In this document: piece by piece, positions 1 through 7,306 of the stretch
How the letters are laid out: every line of letters starts with the position of its first letter
How positions within the stretch are numbered: position 1 is the first letter of the stretch
From: Rhodospirillaceae bacterium
GTDB taxonomy: Bacteria > Pseudomonadota > Alphaproteobacteria > Rhodospirillales > Magnetovibrionaceae
NCBI GenBank assembly: GCA_029883045.1
Contig: JAOUJU010000001.1
Span: 1-28,623, forward strand
Direction: 5' to 3'
Length of the DNA stretch: 28,623 nt
Position numbers and translations under genes: made by a program
The notes under the pieces: model-generated
The model's database searches: none
What the model saw: only the letters and a program-made list of their open reading frames with translations
Told to the model about the DNA's origin: nothing

Positions 1-45
1 AGTAACAAATTATAGTAAATATATAACTTTTTGTGTAAATGTTTG

Positions 46-51
46 TATAAT
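46..51 (+). promoter_or_regulatory. Possible -10 element upstream of the lysis cassette
   Basis: A perfect TATAAT lies 30 bases before the first ATG in an AT-rich stretch. No good -35 hexamer sits 16-18 bases upstream, so this is only a candidate promoter for the 81-1878 genes, which could equally be read through from genes to the left of the window. Confidence 0.3.
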
Positions 52-80
52 TAGAATTGATTTAAAAGGCGGTCGTATCC

Positions 81-368
81 ATGCCCATAGAGAATTTAAG
101 CAACCCAAGCAATATTGAATTAATCAAGCTCGGCATAGGGTTTGTAATGGCGGGTTTACTCGGCTTACTCGGCTTTACCGGGAAAAGACAAATTAAACGT
201 ATAGATAAAATCGAAACCAATTACGTACAAAAAAGAGAATTCAACGACAGCATAAACGCATTACGAAACGACTTTAAGGAATCCGCCAGCGACGTTAAAA
301 GTACCGTAAGAGACGTAAACGAACGCCTCGACCGACTTTTATTTCAAACCTTAGATAAAAAGGATTAG
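81..368 (+). CDS. Small membrane protein with coiled coil (holin- or spanin-like)
   Basis: A 95-residue protein. One hydrophobic segment at about residues 15-33, ending in GFTG, is followed by a charged helical region from 36 onward that looks like a coiled coil. There is no cleavable signal peptide, so it is probably anchored in the inner membrane by its N-terminus. It is the first gene of a cassette that leads to an endolysin (718-1113). In that position phages usually carry holins, XhlA-like proteins or the Rz inner-membrane spanin. A G-rich site (AAGGCGG) precedes the ATG. The topology fits an accessory lysis protein, but no family signature is decisive. Confidence 0.5.
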   Translation: MPIENLSNPSNIELIKLGIGFVMAGLLGLLGFTGKRQIKRIDKIETNYVQKREFNDSINALRNDFKESASDVKSTVRDVNERLDRLLFQTLDKKD

Positions 369-373
369 GTAAA

Positions 374-706
374 ATGAAAATGATTATAGCTAGTATTGTA
401 ATTACAATTTTTACTATTTATACCCCCGCAAATGCTGAAACCTCTTTTAATTTAAGCTGGACGAATACTAATACCGAACTTGTAACGTTTAATGTCTATC
501 AAGACGGCGCACAAATAGCGACCGGACTTAATACCCCCAGTTACTCGACCGACGCGTTAAAAGCTGGTCAATATAATTATTATGTTACAGCGGTGGCAAA
601 TAGCATCGAATCCGAGCCAAGTAATACCGCCGTCGGTATTGCAAAACCCGCCCCGCCCGGCGCGTTCGCTATTGATAGCGCTACTGTTATTATTCCCGCT
701 AAATAG
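374..706 (+). CDS. Secreted protein with a single fibronectin type III-like domain
   Basis: 110 residues. The first 21 residues are a clear signal peptide with a hydrophobic core and an A-N-A cleavage site, so the mature protein should reach the periplasm. The rest reads as one Fn3 fold: an early L-x-W-T segment, a central F-N-V-Y strand, a Y-x-Y-Y-V-T-A strand, then E-S-E-P-S-N-T. It ends in a proline-rich tail. It starts 5 bases after the preceding gene and sits 11 bases before the endolysin gene. Fn3 domains are common in phage structural proteins; a free secreted one between lysis genes is less usual. Its role is unknown; carbohydrate or envelope binding is a guess. Confidence 0.55.
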   Translation: MKMIIASIVITIFTIYTPANAETSFNLSWTNTNTELVTFNVYQDGAQIATGLNTPSYSTDALKAGQYNYYVTAVANSIESEPSNTAVGIAKPAPPGAFAIDSATVIIPAK

Positions 707-717
707 GTTAATTAAAC

Positions 718-1113
718 ATGCAAACCCCGTGGTTAAATTTTACCGTTAAGGAGATGTCCTGCCGGTGCGGTTGCGGGCGGTGTTGCGTTGACAATGATTT
801 TATGGAAAAGCTAATTAGTCTTCGGTTAGAGCTTAATTTTCCTTTTCGAATTAATAGCGGCTATCGCTGCTCAATGTACGACCGAAAAGTAAGTAATAAA
901 CCTATCAGGGGGGACGGCCCCCATACACAAGGCCGCGCGGTTGATATCGGGGTTTACTGGGGCCGGGCTTATGCCATAGTAACCGCCGCCGCTAAACACG
1001 GGTTAACCGGAATAGGCGTAAATCAAAAAGGCGCGTTACATTCCCGTTATATACATTTAGACGATATCGAACGCCCGTCGCCGATACATGGCCCGACTAT
1101 CTGGACTTACTGA
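718..1113 (+). CDS. Endolysin, peptidase M15 family (D-Ala-D-Ala carboxypeptidase-like)
   Basis: 131 residues, the usual length of single-domain M15 endolysins. The zinc site is visible: His69 and Asp76 in the H-T-Q-G-R-A-V-D motif and His113 in Y-I-H-L-D-D, with the family's S-G-Y-R-C segment at 47-51. The N-terminus is rich in cysteine (C15, C17, C19, C22, C23), as in many members of this subfamily. Such enzymes cleave peptide cross-links in peptidoglycan and release progeny virions. No signal peptide is present, so export would depend on a holin, for which the 81-368 product is the candidate. The stop codon is one base from the next start. Confidence 0.85.
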   Translation: MQTPWLNFTVKEMSCRCGCGRCCVDNDFMEKLISLRLELNFPFRINSGYRCSMYDRKVSNKPIRGDGPHTQGRAVDIGVYWGRAYAIVTAAAKHGLTGIGVNQKGALHSRYIHLDDIERPSPIHGPTIWTY

Positions 1114-1114
1114 C

Positions 1115-1684
1115 ATGAAAACGAGCAAAACGGTATACATTGTCCACGGGTTCAATGTAAGCGACGAAGGGCGGGGAACTATTGATAGGTTTCGTCCCTA
1201 CCTTGAACGCGCGGGGTATAAGGTCGTCGACGTCGATTATAACTGGGTTTTTTTGGGCCGCGTTAGACTATGTAATAACAACTTATCCCGAATGCTTGCA
1301 AGTATGAGCGAACCCGACTCGATAGCCCTGGGGCATTCGAACGGTTGCGCGTTAATACATCAAGCGACGCATTACGGCGCCCGCTTTCGCGAAGTCGTAT
1401 ACATTAACCCCGCGCTTAATCGCGAAGAGGTGCCCGGCGACCTTGTCGAGTGGTGCCACGTATGGCATAGTCCCGACGACTTGCCGGTTAAACTCGCGTC
1501 GTTTTTATGGCATCACAAGTGGGGGAAAATGGGCGCTATCGGATATAAAGGAAACGACCCGCGCGTTATTAATTATGATAAACAAAACGATTACGACGTA
1601 ATCAGTAAAACACATTCGGACGTATTCGAGTCGGGCAAAATAGAATATTTCGCGCCCGAAATTATCGGACAATTTCGAACATGA
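1115..1684 (+). CDS. Alpha/beta hydrolase
   Basis: 189 residues from the ATG at 1115; an upstream in-frame ATG at 1088 lies inside the endolysin gene and is unlikely to be used. Family features are an oxyanion-hole H-G-F at 11-13, the nucleophile elbow G-H-S-N-G at 73-77 (Ser75), an acid in the S-P-D-D stretch (121/122) and His167. It belongs to the small serine-hydrolase type with no visible lid domain. It lies in the lysis cassette and overlaps the next gene by ATGA. In mycobacteriophages an esterase (LysB) completes lysis; whether this protein attacks an envelope ester, a polysaccharide or something else is open. Confidence 0.7.
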   Translation: MKTSKTVYIVHGFNVSDEGRGTIDRFRPYLERAGYKVVDVDYNWVFLGRVRLCNNNLSRMLASMSEPDSIALGHSNGCALIHQATHYGARFREVVYINPALNREEVPGDLVEWCHVWHSPDDLPVKLASFLWHHKWGKMGAIGYKGNDPRVINYDKQNDYDVISKTHSDVFESGKIEYFAPEIIGQFRT

Positions 1685-1878
1685 ATAAACATCTAAAAGA
1701 AATCGTTTATATTCTCGCGGTGGTGGCGTCCCTTGGGCAAGGCGAGTACCGAATCGAAACCGCCGACGACATTTATATAACGGCCTTAAAAACAATGTCG
1801 GCCGCCTATGAATCAAACAGCGACCCCGAGTTAATGCAAACCGTGTCGGAATGCCTAAACGAACTATTCAAGCGCTAG
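1681..1878 (+). CDS. Small hypothetical protein
   Basis: 65 residues, starting in an ATGA overlap with the hydrolase gene, which supports translational coupling. The sequence is mostly helical and acidic after residue 20, with no transmembrane segment and no motif I recognise. It is the last rightward gene of the cassette and meets the leftward operon head-on: its stop overlaps the end of the 1875-2465 gene by four bases, with no terminator between them. Confidence 0.6.
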   Translation: MNKHLKEIVYILAVVASLGQGEYRIETADDIYITALKTMSAAYESNSDPELMQTVSECLNELFKR

Positions 1879-2465
1879 CCGTCTACTTCCTTTAAAAATA
1901 TAACGCCTTGCGTATTATCGACGGTTAATTCAACCCGCCCCGCCGCGTGATTTATTTCATTTATTGGCAATTCAACAAGCCCGCCGGAACGCTGAACAAA
2001 TACCAAAAACGCGCGGCGTAATAATTCCCAGTCTGAATCGGTCGTTAATTCAAATTCCGGGACGCGTACAGGCTTTTCGGGCGGTGTTTGCTTGACTAAT
2101 TCGCTATCCGTCCGACTTAGCCTGGGCGGCGCCCATTCCCGGTTAGTTTCTTTACGTTTAACCCGTTTCGGTTTTGTGCCGTCGATTAAATCCGCATCAC
2201 GCGCGCGCGCGGGTAATAGTGGTCTAATTTCGTCAATAAACGGCTTATTTATTCGGGCCGTTAAAATATTGTCTAAATCGACAGGGTAAGCTATATGCTT
2301 ATTTTTACAATAACGTCGAATTCGGCGTATTTCACCGAGAAACAACGCGCGAACCGTTCCAGGCGCTAACCCGACGCGCTCGGCCGTCGGCCCGTATCCG
2401 GCGCCGGAAATAATAGAAGTAAAAATATACTCGGTTCGTTCGGCCCTAGTTTTGAATGTTTGCAT
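1875..2465 (-). CDS. HTH-containing hypothetical protein (end of leftward operon)
   Basis: 196 residues. Residues 8-40 look like a helix-turn-helix (a G-A-G-Y-G-P-T-A-E-R-V-G helix, then A-P-G-T-V-R-A-L-F), the arrangement used by small DNA-binding proteins to scan a target. A basic linker follows (K-P-K-R-V-K-R-K near 95-103), then a proline-rich stretch and an acidic C-terminal domain. I do not recognise the family. It is the last gene of the leftward operon, starting one base beyond the stop of the gene before it. Being coupled to the AP2-repeat genes suggests a DNA-related function. Confidence 0.6.
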   Translation of the reverse strand: MQTFKTRAERTEYIFTSIISGAGYGPTAERVGLAPGTVRALFLGEIRRIRRYCKNKHIAYPVDLDNILTARINKPFIDEIRPLLPARARDADLIDGTKPKRVKRKETNREWAPPRLSRTDSELVKQTPPEKPVRVPEFELTTDSDWELLRRAFLVFVQRSGGLVELPINEINHAAGRVELTVDNTQGVIFLKEVDG

Positions 2466-2466
2466 T

Positions 2467-2967
2467 TTAAAACCCTGTTATTTTATCGTTATTATCGCGG
2501 CGGCGGTATTTTGCGCGGCCGCATTGCTCCCGTTGTTTGTCGCGTAACCATTTTTCGGCCTGCTCTAACGCCGGTATAAAACCGTAATGGGTGTATATGT
2601 GAAATTTTTGACTACGCCGCCGCCCGCTTACGCTAATTATTTCGGCGTTAAAATAGGTTTCTGGAAAATCGCCGACTAATAAATCGTGATAAGTAATGCC
2701 CGGCCCTATACCGTTTAATAATTGAAACTGTTTTAGCTGGAAAGCTTCCGACCCGATAATTATATCGGCGAAGTGGTCGCGAATCGCCCGCGCTTTTAAA
2801 AACCGCTGGCCGTTCCGATTACCCGTCGAAAAGGTCGCCGGTATAAAGTCGGTTAAAGGTTTACCCTTCAACATGGGAACATAAATTAAAACCCCGTCGT
2901 CGCGGGCATATATATAGCGGTATTGAAAATCCTTGTATGTATATTGCCGCACGTTCCCCCCCCCCAT
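2467..2967 (-). CDS. AP2-like repeat protein (divergent), with a G10 tract at its start
   Basis: 166 residues. Two diverged copies of the unit seen in the neighbouring genes can be made out: one ending in F-L-K-A-R-A-I-R-D-H near residue 60, the other in a Y-G-F-I-P-A-L-E-Q-A segment near 130-145 followed by a basic tail. The fold assignment rests on likeness to its neighbours and is weaker than for them. The start codon overlaps the previous stop (TAATG), and the ATG runs into ten consecutive Gs (2956-2965 on the plus strand), giving M-G-G-G. A change in tract length would shift the frame at once, so expression may be phase-variable, or the run length may be misread. Confidence 0.55.
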   Translation of the reverse strand: MGGGNVRQYTYKDFQYRYIYARDDGVLIYVPMLKGKPLTDFIPATFSTGNRNGQRFLKARAIRDHFADIIIGSEAFQLKQFQLLNGIGPGITYHDLLVGDFPETYFNAEIISVSGRRRSQKFHIYTHYGFIPALEQAEKWLRDKQREQCGRAKYRRRDNNDKITGF

Positions 2968-3434
2968 TATTCAAATTTTGCTTTTAATAATGCCCGCTCA
3001 GACACGACCGCGCCGTAATAGTCCTTTTCCCACGTTAAACGCTGGTCTATGGCTAAATCGAGCGCGCGCAGAAACCCCCATTTTTTCGGCGAATAAGTTT
3101 TAACCAGCGTCCGGCCGGTGTCCGGGTGTTTGATTGTTACTCTAAACGTCGTATATTCGCGGGTTTCGCCGTCTATTGTCCGGCGATTATGGGCTAATTG
3201 AACACCCATATTAGGGAACGTTCGTAAGCGCCCAGGCGGTACACGGCCGCGCTTTAATTGTTTGTCGCGGTGTATACGCGCGGCGTTATAGGCTTGTATT
3301 TTGCCGCCATACGCAACAAACCCGAACCATTTATACGACGTTTCCTTAATATCAATTTTAACCCGGACGGCGTAACCCGCCTTCGATAATGTAATACCAT
3401 AACTATCATTATTATTAGTTAACCTAGCCCCCAT
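2967..3434 (-). CDS. AP2-like repeat protein (two units)
   Basis: 155 residues with two copies of a unit made of three short beta strands and a helix, the plan of an AP2/ERF-type DNA-binding domain. Unit one (about 12-60) ends in Y-N-A-A-R-I-H-R-D. Unit two (about 95-145) contains K-K-W-G-F-L-R-A-L-D-L-A and ends in R-L-T-W-E-K-D-Y-Y-G. The second unit matches the second unit of the 4469-4939 product in order and spacing, so the genes are paralogues. Phage AP2 domains often accompany HNH endonucleases; no nuclease motif is present here. The protein is strongly basic, as expected for DNA binding. Confidence 0.6.
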   Translation of the reverse strand: MGARLTNNNDSYGITLSKAGYAVRVKIDIKETSYKWFGFVAYGGKIQAYNAARIHRDKQLKRGRVPPGRLRTFPNMGVQLAHNRRTIDGETREYTTFRVTIKHPDTGRTLVKTYSPKKWGFLRALDLAIDQRLTWEKDYYGAVVSERALLKAKFE

Positions 3435-3437
3435 AGC

Positions 3438-4175
3438 TTAGCCCCCTTCGGCCTCTAAAATCATTTCGTCGCGTCGGATTCTGGCGGCTTCGAGCGTTTT
3501 ACGTTTCCCGCCGAATTTGCTATACGCGAAATATTCGGAATATTCATAACCCCCGCGAACGAAGCGTACTTGCAGCCCCCCGCCTTGTACGTCGTTTATA
3601 TTTTTTTTATCTACCTTTCGTTTTTTTAAAGCCACGCTCGGCCCTCCCTGGTTTAGTTTTAATAAAAAAGCGTTAGCGGTGGAAAAGACAACCCCATACG
3701 CCTTTTTTTCCATTTCTAGCCTGGCCGCGATAGCCATTCGTATAGCTTGAGACTTCCCGTATTTCGCGACCGAAAAACATTTAGTATACCGCCGCCCGCG
3801 CTCGTAATCGCGCAACGACGCCCGGTAATAGTGGTATTTATACGTCCGGCCGTTTAATCGGTGTTTAATGTCTGTTATAAGTGTTACGCCTTCGTCGTAT
3901 CGTCGGCCGTGGTTGCATTCCGGCCATTTTGCGCGCTTTCTTAATTCACAATCGCGCCACGCTTTCGCGGCGGCTAATGCTTTACGCTTCCCGCCGAATT
4001 TTTGAAAGTTAAACCGTTTACGTTTATTTATTTTATTGTAAATCCCGCGCCCGATTATTTTACCGTTTCGAAAACTAACGAGCCACGCGACGCCCGCGCC
4101 GTTATAGCGTGTTTCATATATACCAAACATCGGCCCCGCTTGTTTTGTGCGGAAACTGACATTTTCAAGACTCAT
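3438..4175 (-). CDS. AP2-like repeat protein (three units)
   Basis: 245 residues from the ATG at 4175, which overlaps the preceding stop as ATGA; a TTG nine bases upstream is possible but less likely. Three AP2-like units are visible. Unit one (about 25-85) contains F-Q-K-F-G-G-K-R-K-A-L-A-A-A. Unit two (about 115-162) contains A-K-Y-G-K-S-Q-A-I-R-M-A and E-K-K-A-Y-G. Unit three (about 195-242) contains Y-S-K-F-G-G-K-R-K-T-L-E-A-A. Units one and three are alike and unit two differs, so the pattern is A-B-A. Very basic, no nuclease residues. Probably a multi-site DNA-binding protein. Confidence 0.6.
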   Translation of the reverse strand: MSLENVSFRTKQAGPMFGIYETRYNGAGVAWLVSFRNGKIIGRGIYNKINKRKRFNFQKFGGKRKALAAAKAWRDCELRKRAKWPECNHGRRYDEGVTLITDIKHRLNGRTYKYHYYRASLRDYERGRRYTKCFSVAKYGKSQAIRMAIAARLEMEKKAYGVVFSTANAFLLKLNQGGPSVALKKRKVDKKNINDVQGGGLQVRFVRGGYEYSEYFAYSKFGGKRKTLEAARIRRDEMILEAEGG

Positions 4176-4447
4176 CGAGTACAACGCGCTTTATAATTGG
4201 ATTGCAACTTTTTAATATCGTTTGTAAGTCTGGACTTTATCCGAGTTCCATTCGAAACGATACTAGAGGCACAAAAAACCCAAAACCCGCCGAATAGCCC
4301 CCCGCTTACGTCCCCCGCCGACAAATTAATTAGTAAAAAAACCGCACTTACTAAGCCGAAAAACGACGCCGCAATAATTAAAATATTCAGCATTAATAGC
4401 GATTTTCTCATAGCGCGCCGCAATTTATAATATTGTTCGTCTGTCAT
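4172..4447 (-). CDS. Small two-helix membrane protein
   Basis: 91 residues. Two hydrophobic segments, about 15-40 and 50-67, are joined by a short glycine-rich turn, with a basic C-terminal tail after residue 70. It is embedded among the AP2-repeat genes and its stop overlaps the next start (ATGA), so it is translated with them. Nothing identifies a function. Small membrane proteins in early phage operons sometimes act in superinfection exclusion, but nothing here shows that. Confidence 0.6.
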   Translation of the reverse strand: MTDEQYYKLRRAMRKSLLMLNILIIAASFFGLVSAVFLLINLSAGDVSGGLFGGFWVFCASSIVSNGTRIKSRLTNDIKKLQSNYKARCTR

Positions 4448-4468
4448 TCCCGCCCCTTTTCTTATTAC

Positions 4469-4939
4469 TTAATATTTTTTTAAAATCACAGCGCGGGAAG
4501 AAAACGACGCGCCGTAAATTTCCTTTTCCCACTTCAAACGCTGATCTATCGCAGCATTTAACGCCGCGTTATAGCTGTGTTTTTTGATCGACCATTGTTT
4601 AGTTCTAATAGTCTTTAATCGGTGGTCGTAAATGTGACTTTTAAACCCTTCGTATAAATATAACCAGTCGCCTTTTTTTCGCCAGTAAGAACGAAAACTA
4701 ACGCCCTTATTTGCTTGTCGTTTTAGATTGTAATTAAGCCACGGCGCGCGGTGTTCTAACAGTTTGTCCCGATGTTTTTTGGCGGCCTGCAATGAAATTT
4801 TTTTGTTACCGTAAACCCCATCGCTAAACGTTTTACTTGTTGGCGAGCCTTTCGCTGATAGCTTTACGCGCACAGTCCACGCGTGAGTATTTCCCGCGTC
4901 GATACGAGTAATTCCGAACATAATACCCGCCGGTTTCAT
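4469..4939 (-). CDS. AP2-like repeat protein (two units)
   Basis: 156 residues. The start resembles that of the 245-residue relative: both have a P-x-x-M-F-G-I opening followed by a T/A-W-x-V strand. Unit one (about 15-65) ends in S-L-Q-A-A-K-K-H-R-D-K. Unit two (about 95-147) ends in A-L-N-A-A-I-D-Q-R-L-K-W-E-K-E-I-Y-G, nearly the same as in the 2967-3434 product. It is basic and has no HNH or other nuclease signature. It starts in an ATGA overlap with the preceding gene and is the first of the AP2-like genes in the order of transcription. Confidence 0.6.
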   Translation of the reverse strand: MKPAGIMFGITRIDAGNTHAWTVRVKLSAKGSPTSKTFSDGVYGNKKISLQAAKKHRDKLLEHRAPWLNYNLKRQANKGVSFRSYWRKKGDWLYLYEGFKSHIYDHRLKTIRTKQWSIKKHSYNAALNAAIDQRLKWEKEIYGASFSSRAVILKKY

Positions 4940-5316
4940 ATTGGTAACTCGGCATCTATTTTGCCCTGTTCATACCCCGCCGCGTAGCCGATAGAGTAGG
5001 CCGCTTCGATTGCGTTTGGCTCGCCATTTAATAGAGCCTGTAAGGCGTCAACCATTACCGGCGCAAGCGTCCCGCAAACGGCGAAAAACTCAGGTAACGC
5101 GACGTCGTAGTTATGGCCTAAATCTATAATTATGTCGTCCTGGTTTCTAATCCAAGACTTACCCGCCGCATTTGTGGTTATATACCACGGCGGCGGCGGC
5201 AAATCGTTTAATAAGGGCTTGATAAGTTCGAGTATGTCTAATAATGGGCGGCTATCTATCGCCTTTTTAAACGTTTGAAACTCTAAGCCGACTTGATTTA
5301 TATTAGTTTGTAACAT
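4936..5316 (-). CDS. Hypothetical protein downstream of the helicase
   Basis: 126 residues, mostly helical, slightly acidic, with a P-P-P-P run near residue 40 and a G-Y-A-A-G-Y-E-Q-G segment near the C-terminus. No membrane segment or catalytic motif is recognised. It overlaps the helicase gene by 14 bases and the first AP2-like gene by 4, so it is firmly inside the leftward operon. Tight coupling to the helicase suggests a partner or accessory role, which is inference. Confidence 0.6.
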   Translation of the reverse strand: MLQTNINQVGLEFQTFKKAIDSRPLLDILELIKPLLNDLPPPPWYITTNAAGKSWIRNQDDIIIDLGHNYDVALPEFFAVCGTLAPVMVDALQALLNGEPNAIEAAYSIGYAAGYEQGKIDAELPI

Positions 5317-6568
5317 TTATTTCTAATTCCGTTATAAAACGATTTAAAATCGGCCCCGACTGTTTTTTTAGCGCGTCGAGCGTTTCGCCCTTTAACCGCC
5401 CCGACCGAACCGCCCAGGCTATATCGTTTAATGTTTTGTCCCAGTTTCCCGCGAAATTATATTTATTTTTAATAATCGCCAGCGCTTCGCTAACGGCTTC
5501 GGCGGGCTTTAAGCGGACTAAATAACCGTTAGTTAAATCGTCTAGCGACGAACGGCTATAAATGCTGGAACTATTCAGCCTGGGAGTCGAGCGCGTCGAA
5601 TCATCGCGGACGCGCCCCCCCGCGCCAGCATATAAAGACCACTCGAAACCCTCTAACGGGTCGCCGAGCTTTTCGCAATTATTGAAATGGTCTAAAACTA
5701 TGGCCTTATCTTTATTCGGCGCAATTCGTAAGCCGCGCCCTATTTGCTGGTAATAAAGCATTTTCGACTTTGTCGCGCGAAGTAATTGCACGCATTCGAC
5801 CGTCGGAACGTCTAACCCTTCCGATATGGTGTCGCAAGAGGTAACGACTTTAATTTCGCGGTTATTTAACGCGTTTAATATCCGCGTTCGCTTTGTTTCA
5901 CTCGTCGCGCCGTGTATACAGTCGGCAGGGATACCGGCCGCGTTATAGATATGGCTTAATTTCTTAGCCTCGCCGACCGACGAGCAAAAAGAAAGAGTCG
6001 TTAAACCTTTGGCCCGTCGTAACCATGTTTTTACCGGGTCGCCGCTTGGTTCGCCCGACTTGGGCCGCCATATTTCAGGGGGGACGAGGAAACCGAGGTT
6101 AATTAGGTCTAATATGCTTGGCCCTTCTATGGCGGCCTCGAAAACCCCGCCTAGCCCCTTTCCGTCGGTTCGAAACGGCGTCGCGGTGGTACCGAATGTA
6201 ACCGCTTTAGGGTTCGCGTCGGCAATTTCGCGCCAAGTAGCGGCCTCTATGTGGTGCGCTTCGTCGAATATAATCAAATCGGCCCACTTTGCGAGACTAA
6301 CCGTATTAGCGTCTTGAACCGTCGCGACTTCAACGCCGACACACCCTAACGCTTTTAAGTGCGCCCGCGTTTGCGATAATAGGTGCCGGCGGTGTACAAA
6401 AATAACGACGTTTTTACGTTTACGAGCCGCCCGCGAGGCAAGTTCGCTTAAAACGGGCGTTTTACCCCCTCCCGTCGGTAAAACGTATAAAACACTCTTA
6501 CGCCCACTTCTAAATAACGTTTGCGCCTGTAATACGGCTTCGGCTTGATAGTTTCTAAGTGTTAACAT
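5303..6568 (-). CDS. DEAD/DEAH-box superfamily 2 helicase
   Basis: 421 residues with the SF2 motifs in order: a Q-motif-like N-Y-Q near 7, Walker A P-T-G-G-G-K-T at 31-37, the D-E-A-H box at 102-105, motif III T-A-T-P-F-R-T at 128-134, motif V around S-E-G-L-D-V-P at 249-255 and motif VI Q-Q-I-G-R-G-L-R at 274-281. The D-E-A-H box and the overall plan resemble the RecG/UvsW/type I restriction-like branch and the phage helicases near it, which remodel forks or unwind duplex DNA with ATP. No nuclease or zinc domain is attached. It is the largest protein of the leftward operon. Whether it serves replication, recombination or defence is not shown. Confidence 0.85.
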   Translation of the reverse strand: MLTLRNYQAEAVLQAQTLFRSGRKSVLYVLPTGGGKTPVLSELASRAARKRKNVVIFVHRRHLLSQTRAHLKALGCVGVEVATVQDANTVSLAKWADLIIFDEAHHIEAATWREIADANPKAVTFGTTATPFRTDGKGLGGVFEAAIEGPSILDLINLGFLVPPEIWRPKSGEPSGDPVKTWLRRAKGLTTLSFCSSVGEAKKLSHIYNAAGIPADCIHGATSETKRTRILNALNNREIKVVTSCDTISEGLDVPTVECVQLLRATKSKMLYYQQIGRGLRIAPNKDKAIVLDHFNNCEKLGDPLEGFEWSLYAGAGGRVRDDSTRSTPRLNSSSIYSRSSLDDLTNGYLVRLKPAEAVSEALAIIKNKYNFAGNWDKTLNDIAWAVRSGRLKGETLDALKKQSGPILNRFITELEINVTN

Positions 6569-6584
6569 TCGTCCGCCTTGTTAA

Positions 6585-6866
6585 TTAATGCGCCGCTAAT
6601 CCCGGTTCCGCGCTCGCGAGAAATTCCAAAAAGCCGGCCGCCTCAAGTAATTTATTACCTAAATCAGCCGCCGCCCGCGCGTCTAGCATTACAATTTCGT
6701 CGGCGCGGTATTGTGGTTGCGCCGTTTCAGCTAAGCTCGTCGTTATCAATACGGCGCCGTCTAAAATCAGAAAAACAAGCCCGGCCGGGGGGATATGCTC
6801 GCCGTCGGGCGTCGTGGTCTGAATCCTTACGCCCCGCCTTTTACAGTCTTCGTTATTGCCTGACAT
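6585..6866 (-). CDS. Small hypothetical protein
   Basis: 93 residues from the ATG at 6866, 16 bases ahead of the helicase gene in the same operon. A hydrophobic patch (L-V-F-L-I-L-D-G-A-V-L-I) near residues 29-41 reads as a core beta strand rather than a membrane span. The C-terminus is alanine-rich and helical. No family recognised. An ORF on the other strand covers the same bases but has the compositional look of a shadow. Confidence 0.5.
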   Translation of the reverse strand: MSGNNEDCKRRGVRIQTTTPDGEHIPPAGLVFLILDGAVLITTSLAETAQPQYRADEIVMLDARAAADLGNKLLEAAGFLEFLASAEPGLAAH

Positions 6867-6878
6867 ATTAACCCCCTT

Positions 6879-7223
6879 TTAAATTGTTACAATTTCGGAA
6901 ACTACGCGGATTATATTTGAAGCGTCGGCGGCGGTGCATTTAGGCTTGACGACTTGCCCGTCGGCGAACGGGACATAATCCCCCGCCGGACAAAAAACGG
7001 CAATTTCGAATAACTCGGAAAGTTCGTTAGCTGAAAAAAAAGGAACTATTTGATTAAAACGAATAATAGATATTTCGTATTGATTAAAGCAAAAGACCCG
7101 AGCGCGATATACAATCGGGTCGGATAAATCGCGTATTTCCTTAACCCCTTTCGGTAAATTATGAAAGTCTAAAGCGGGGGTAACAGGTAACGCGGGGGGG
7201 ATTATTAAGGCGGTGGTATCCAT
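6879..7223 (-). CDS. First gene of the leftward operon, hypothetical
   Basis: 114 residues. AAGGA lies 11 bases before the ATG as a plausible ribosome binding site. The protein looks globular, with a proline-rich N-terminus (residues 8-16) and alternating hydrophobic strands; no motif is recognised. It directly follows the candidate leftward promoter, so it would be the earliest product of this operon. In lambda-like phages that position often holds regulators or host-takeover proteins, but nothing in the sequence identifies one here. Confidence 0.55.
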   Translation of the reverse strand: MDTTALIIPPALPVTPALDFHNLPKGVKEIRDLSDPIVYRARVFCFNQYEISIIRFNQIVPFFSANELSELFEIAVFCPAGDYVPFADGQVVKPKCTAADASNIIRVVSEIVTI

Positions 7224-7248
7224 ATTTCGACGTCCTTTTTATTATTAG

Positions 7249-7268
7249 TACCTGTAATCAATCAGGTA
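7249..7268. promoter_or_regulatory. Inverted repeat, candidate operator
   Basis: A 20-base dyad with 6-base arms TACCTG and CAGGTA around 8 bases, between the candidate leftward promoter and the first gene. Its position just downstream of the -10 suits a repressor site. No U-tract follows, so it is not a terminator. Confidence 0.35.
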
Positions 7269-7277
7269 ATTAAACGT

Positions 7278-7306
7278 AATATAAATAACCCTTGTTTTAT
7301 ATGCAA
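7278..7306 (-). promoter_or_regulatory. Leftward early promoter
   Basis: On the minus strand a TTGCAT -35 (7301-7306) is separated by exactly 17 bases from a TATATT -10 (7278-7283), about 55 bases upstream of the first leftward gene. A dyad with arms CCTTG and CAAGG (7290-7308) covers the -35 and spacer, so a repressor could block it. It would drive the genes from 7223 down to 1875, like lambda pL. Confidence 0.6.

Noticed and set aside
1505..1816. 103-residue ORF on the minus strand
   Set aside because: Shadow of the hydrolase and the small protein after it; basic, low-information product.
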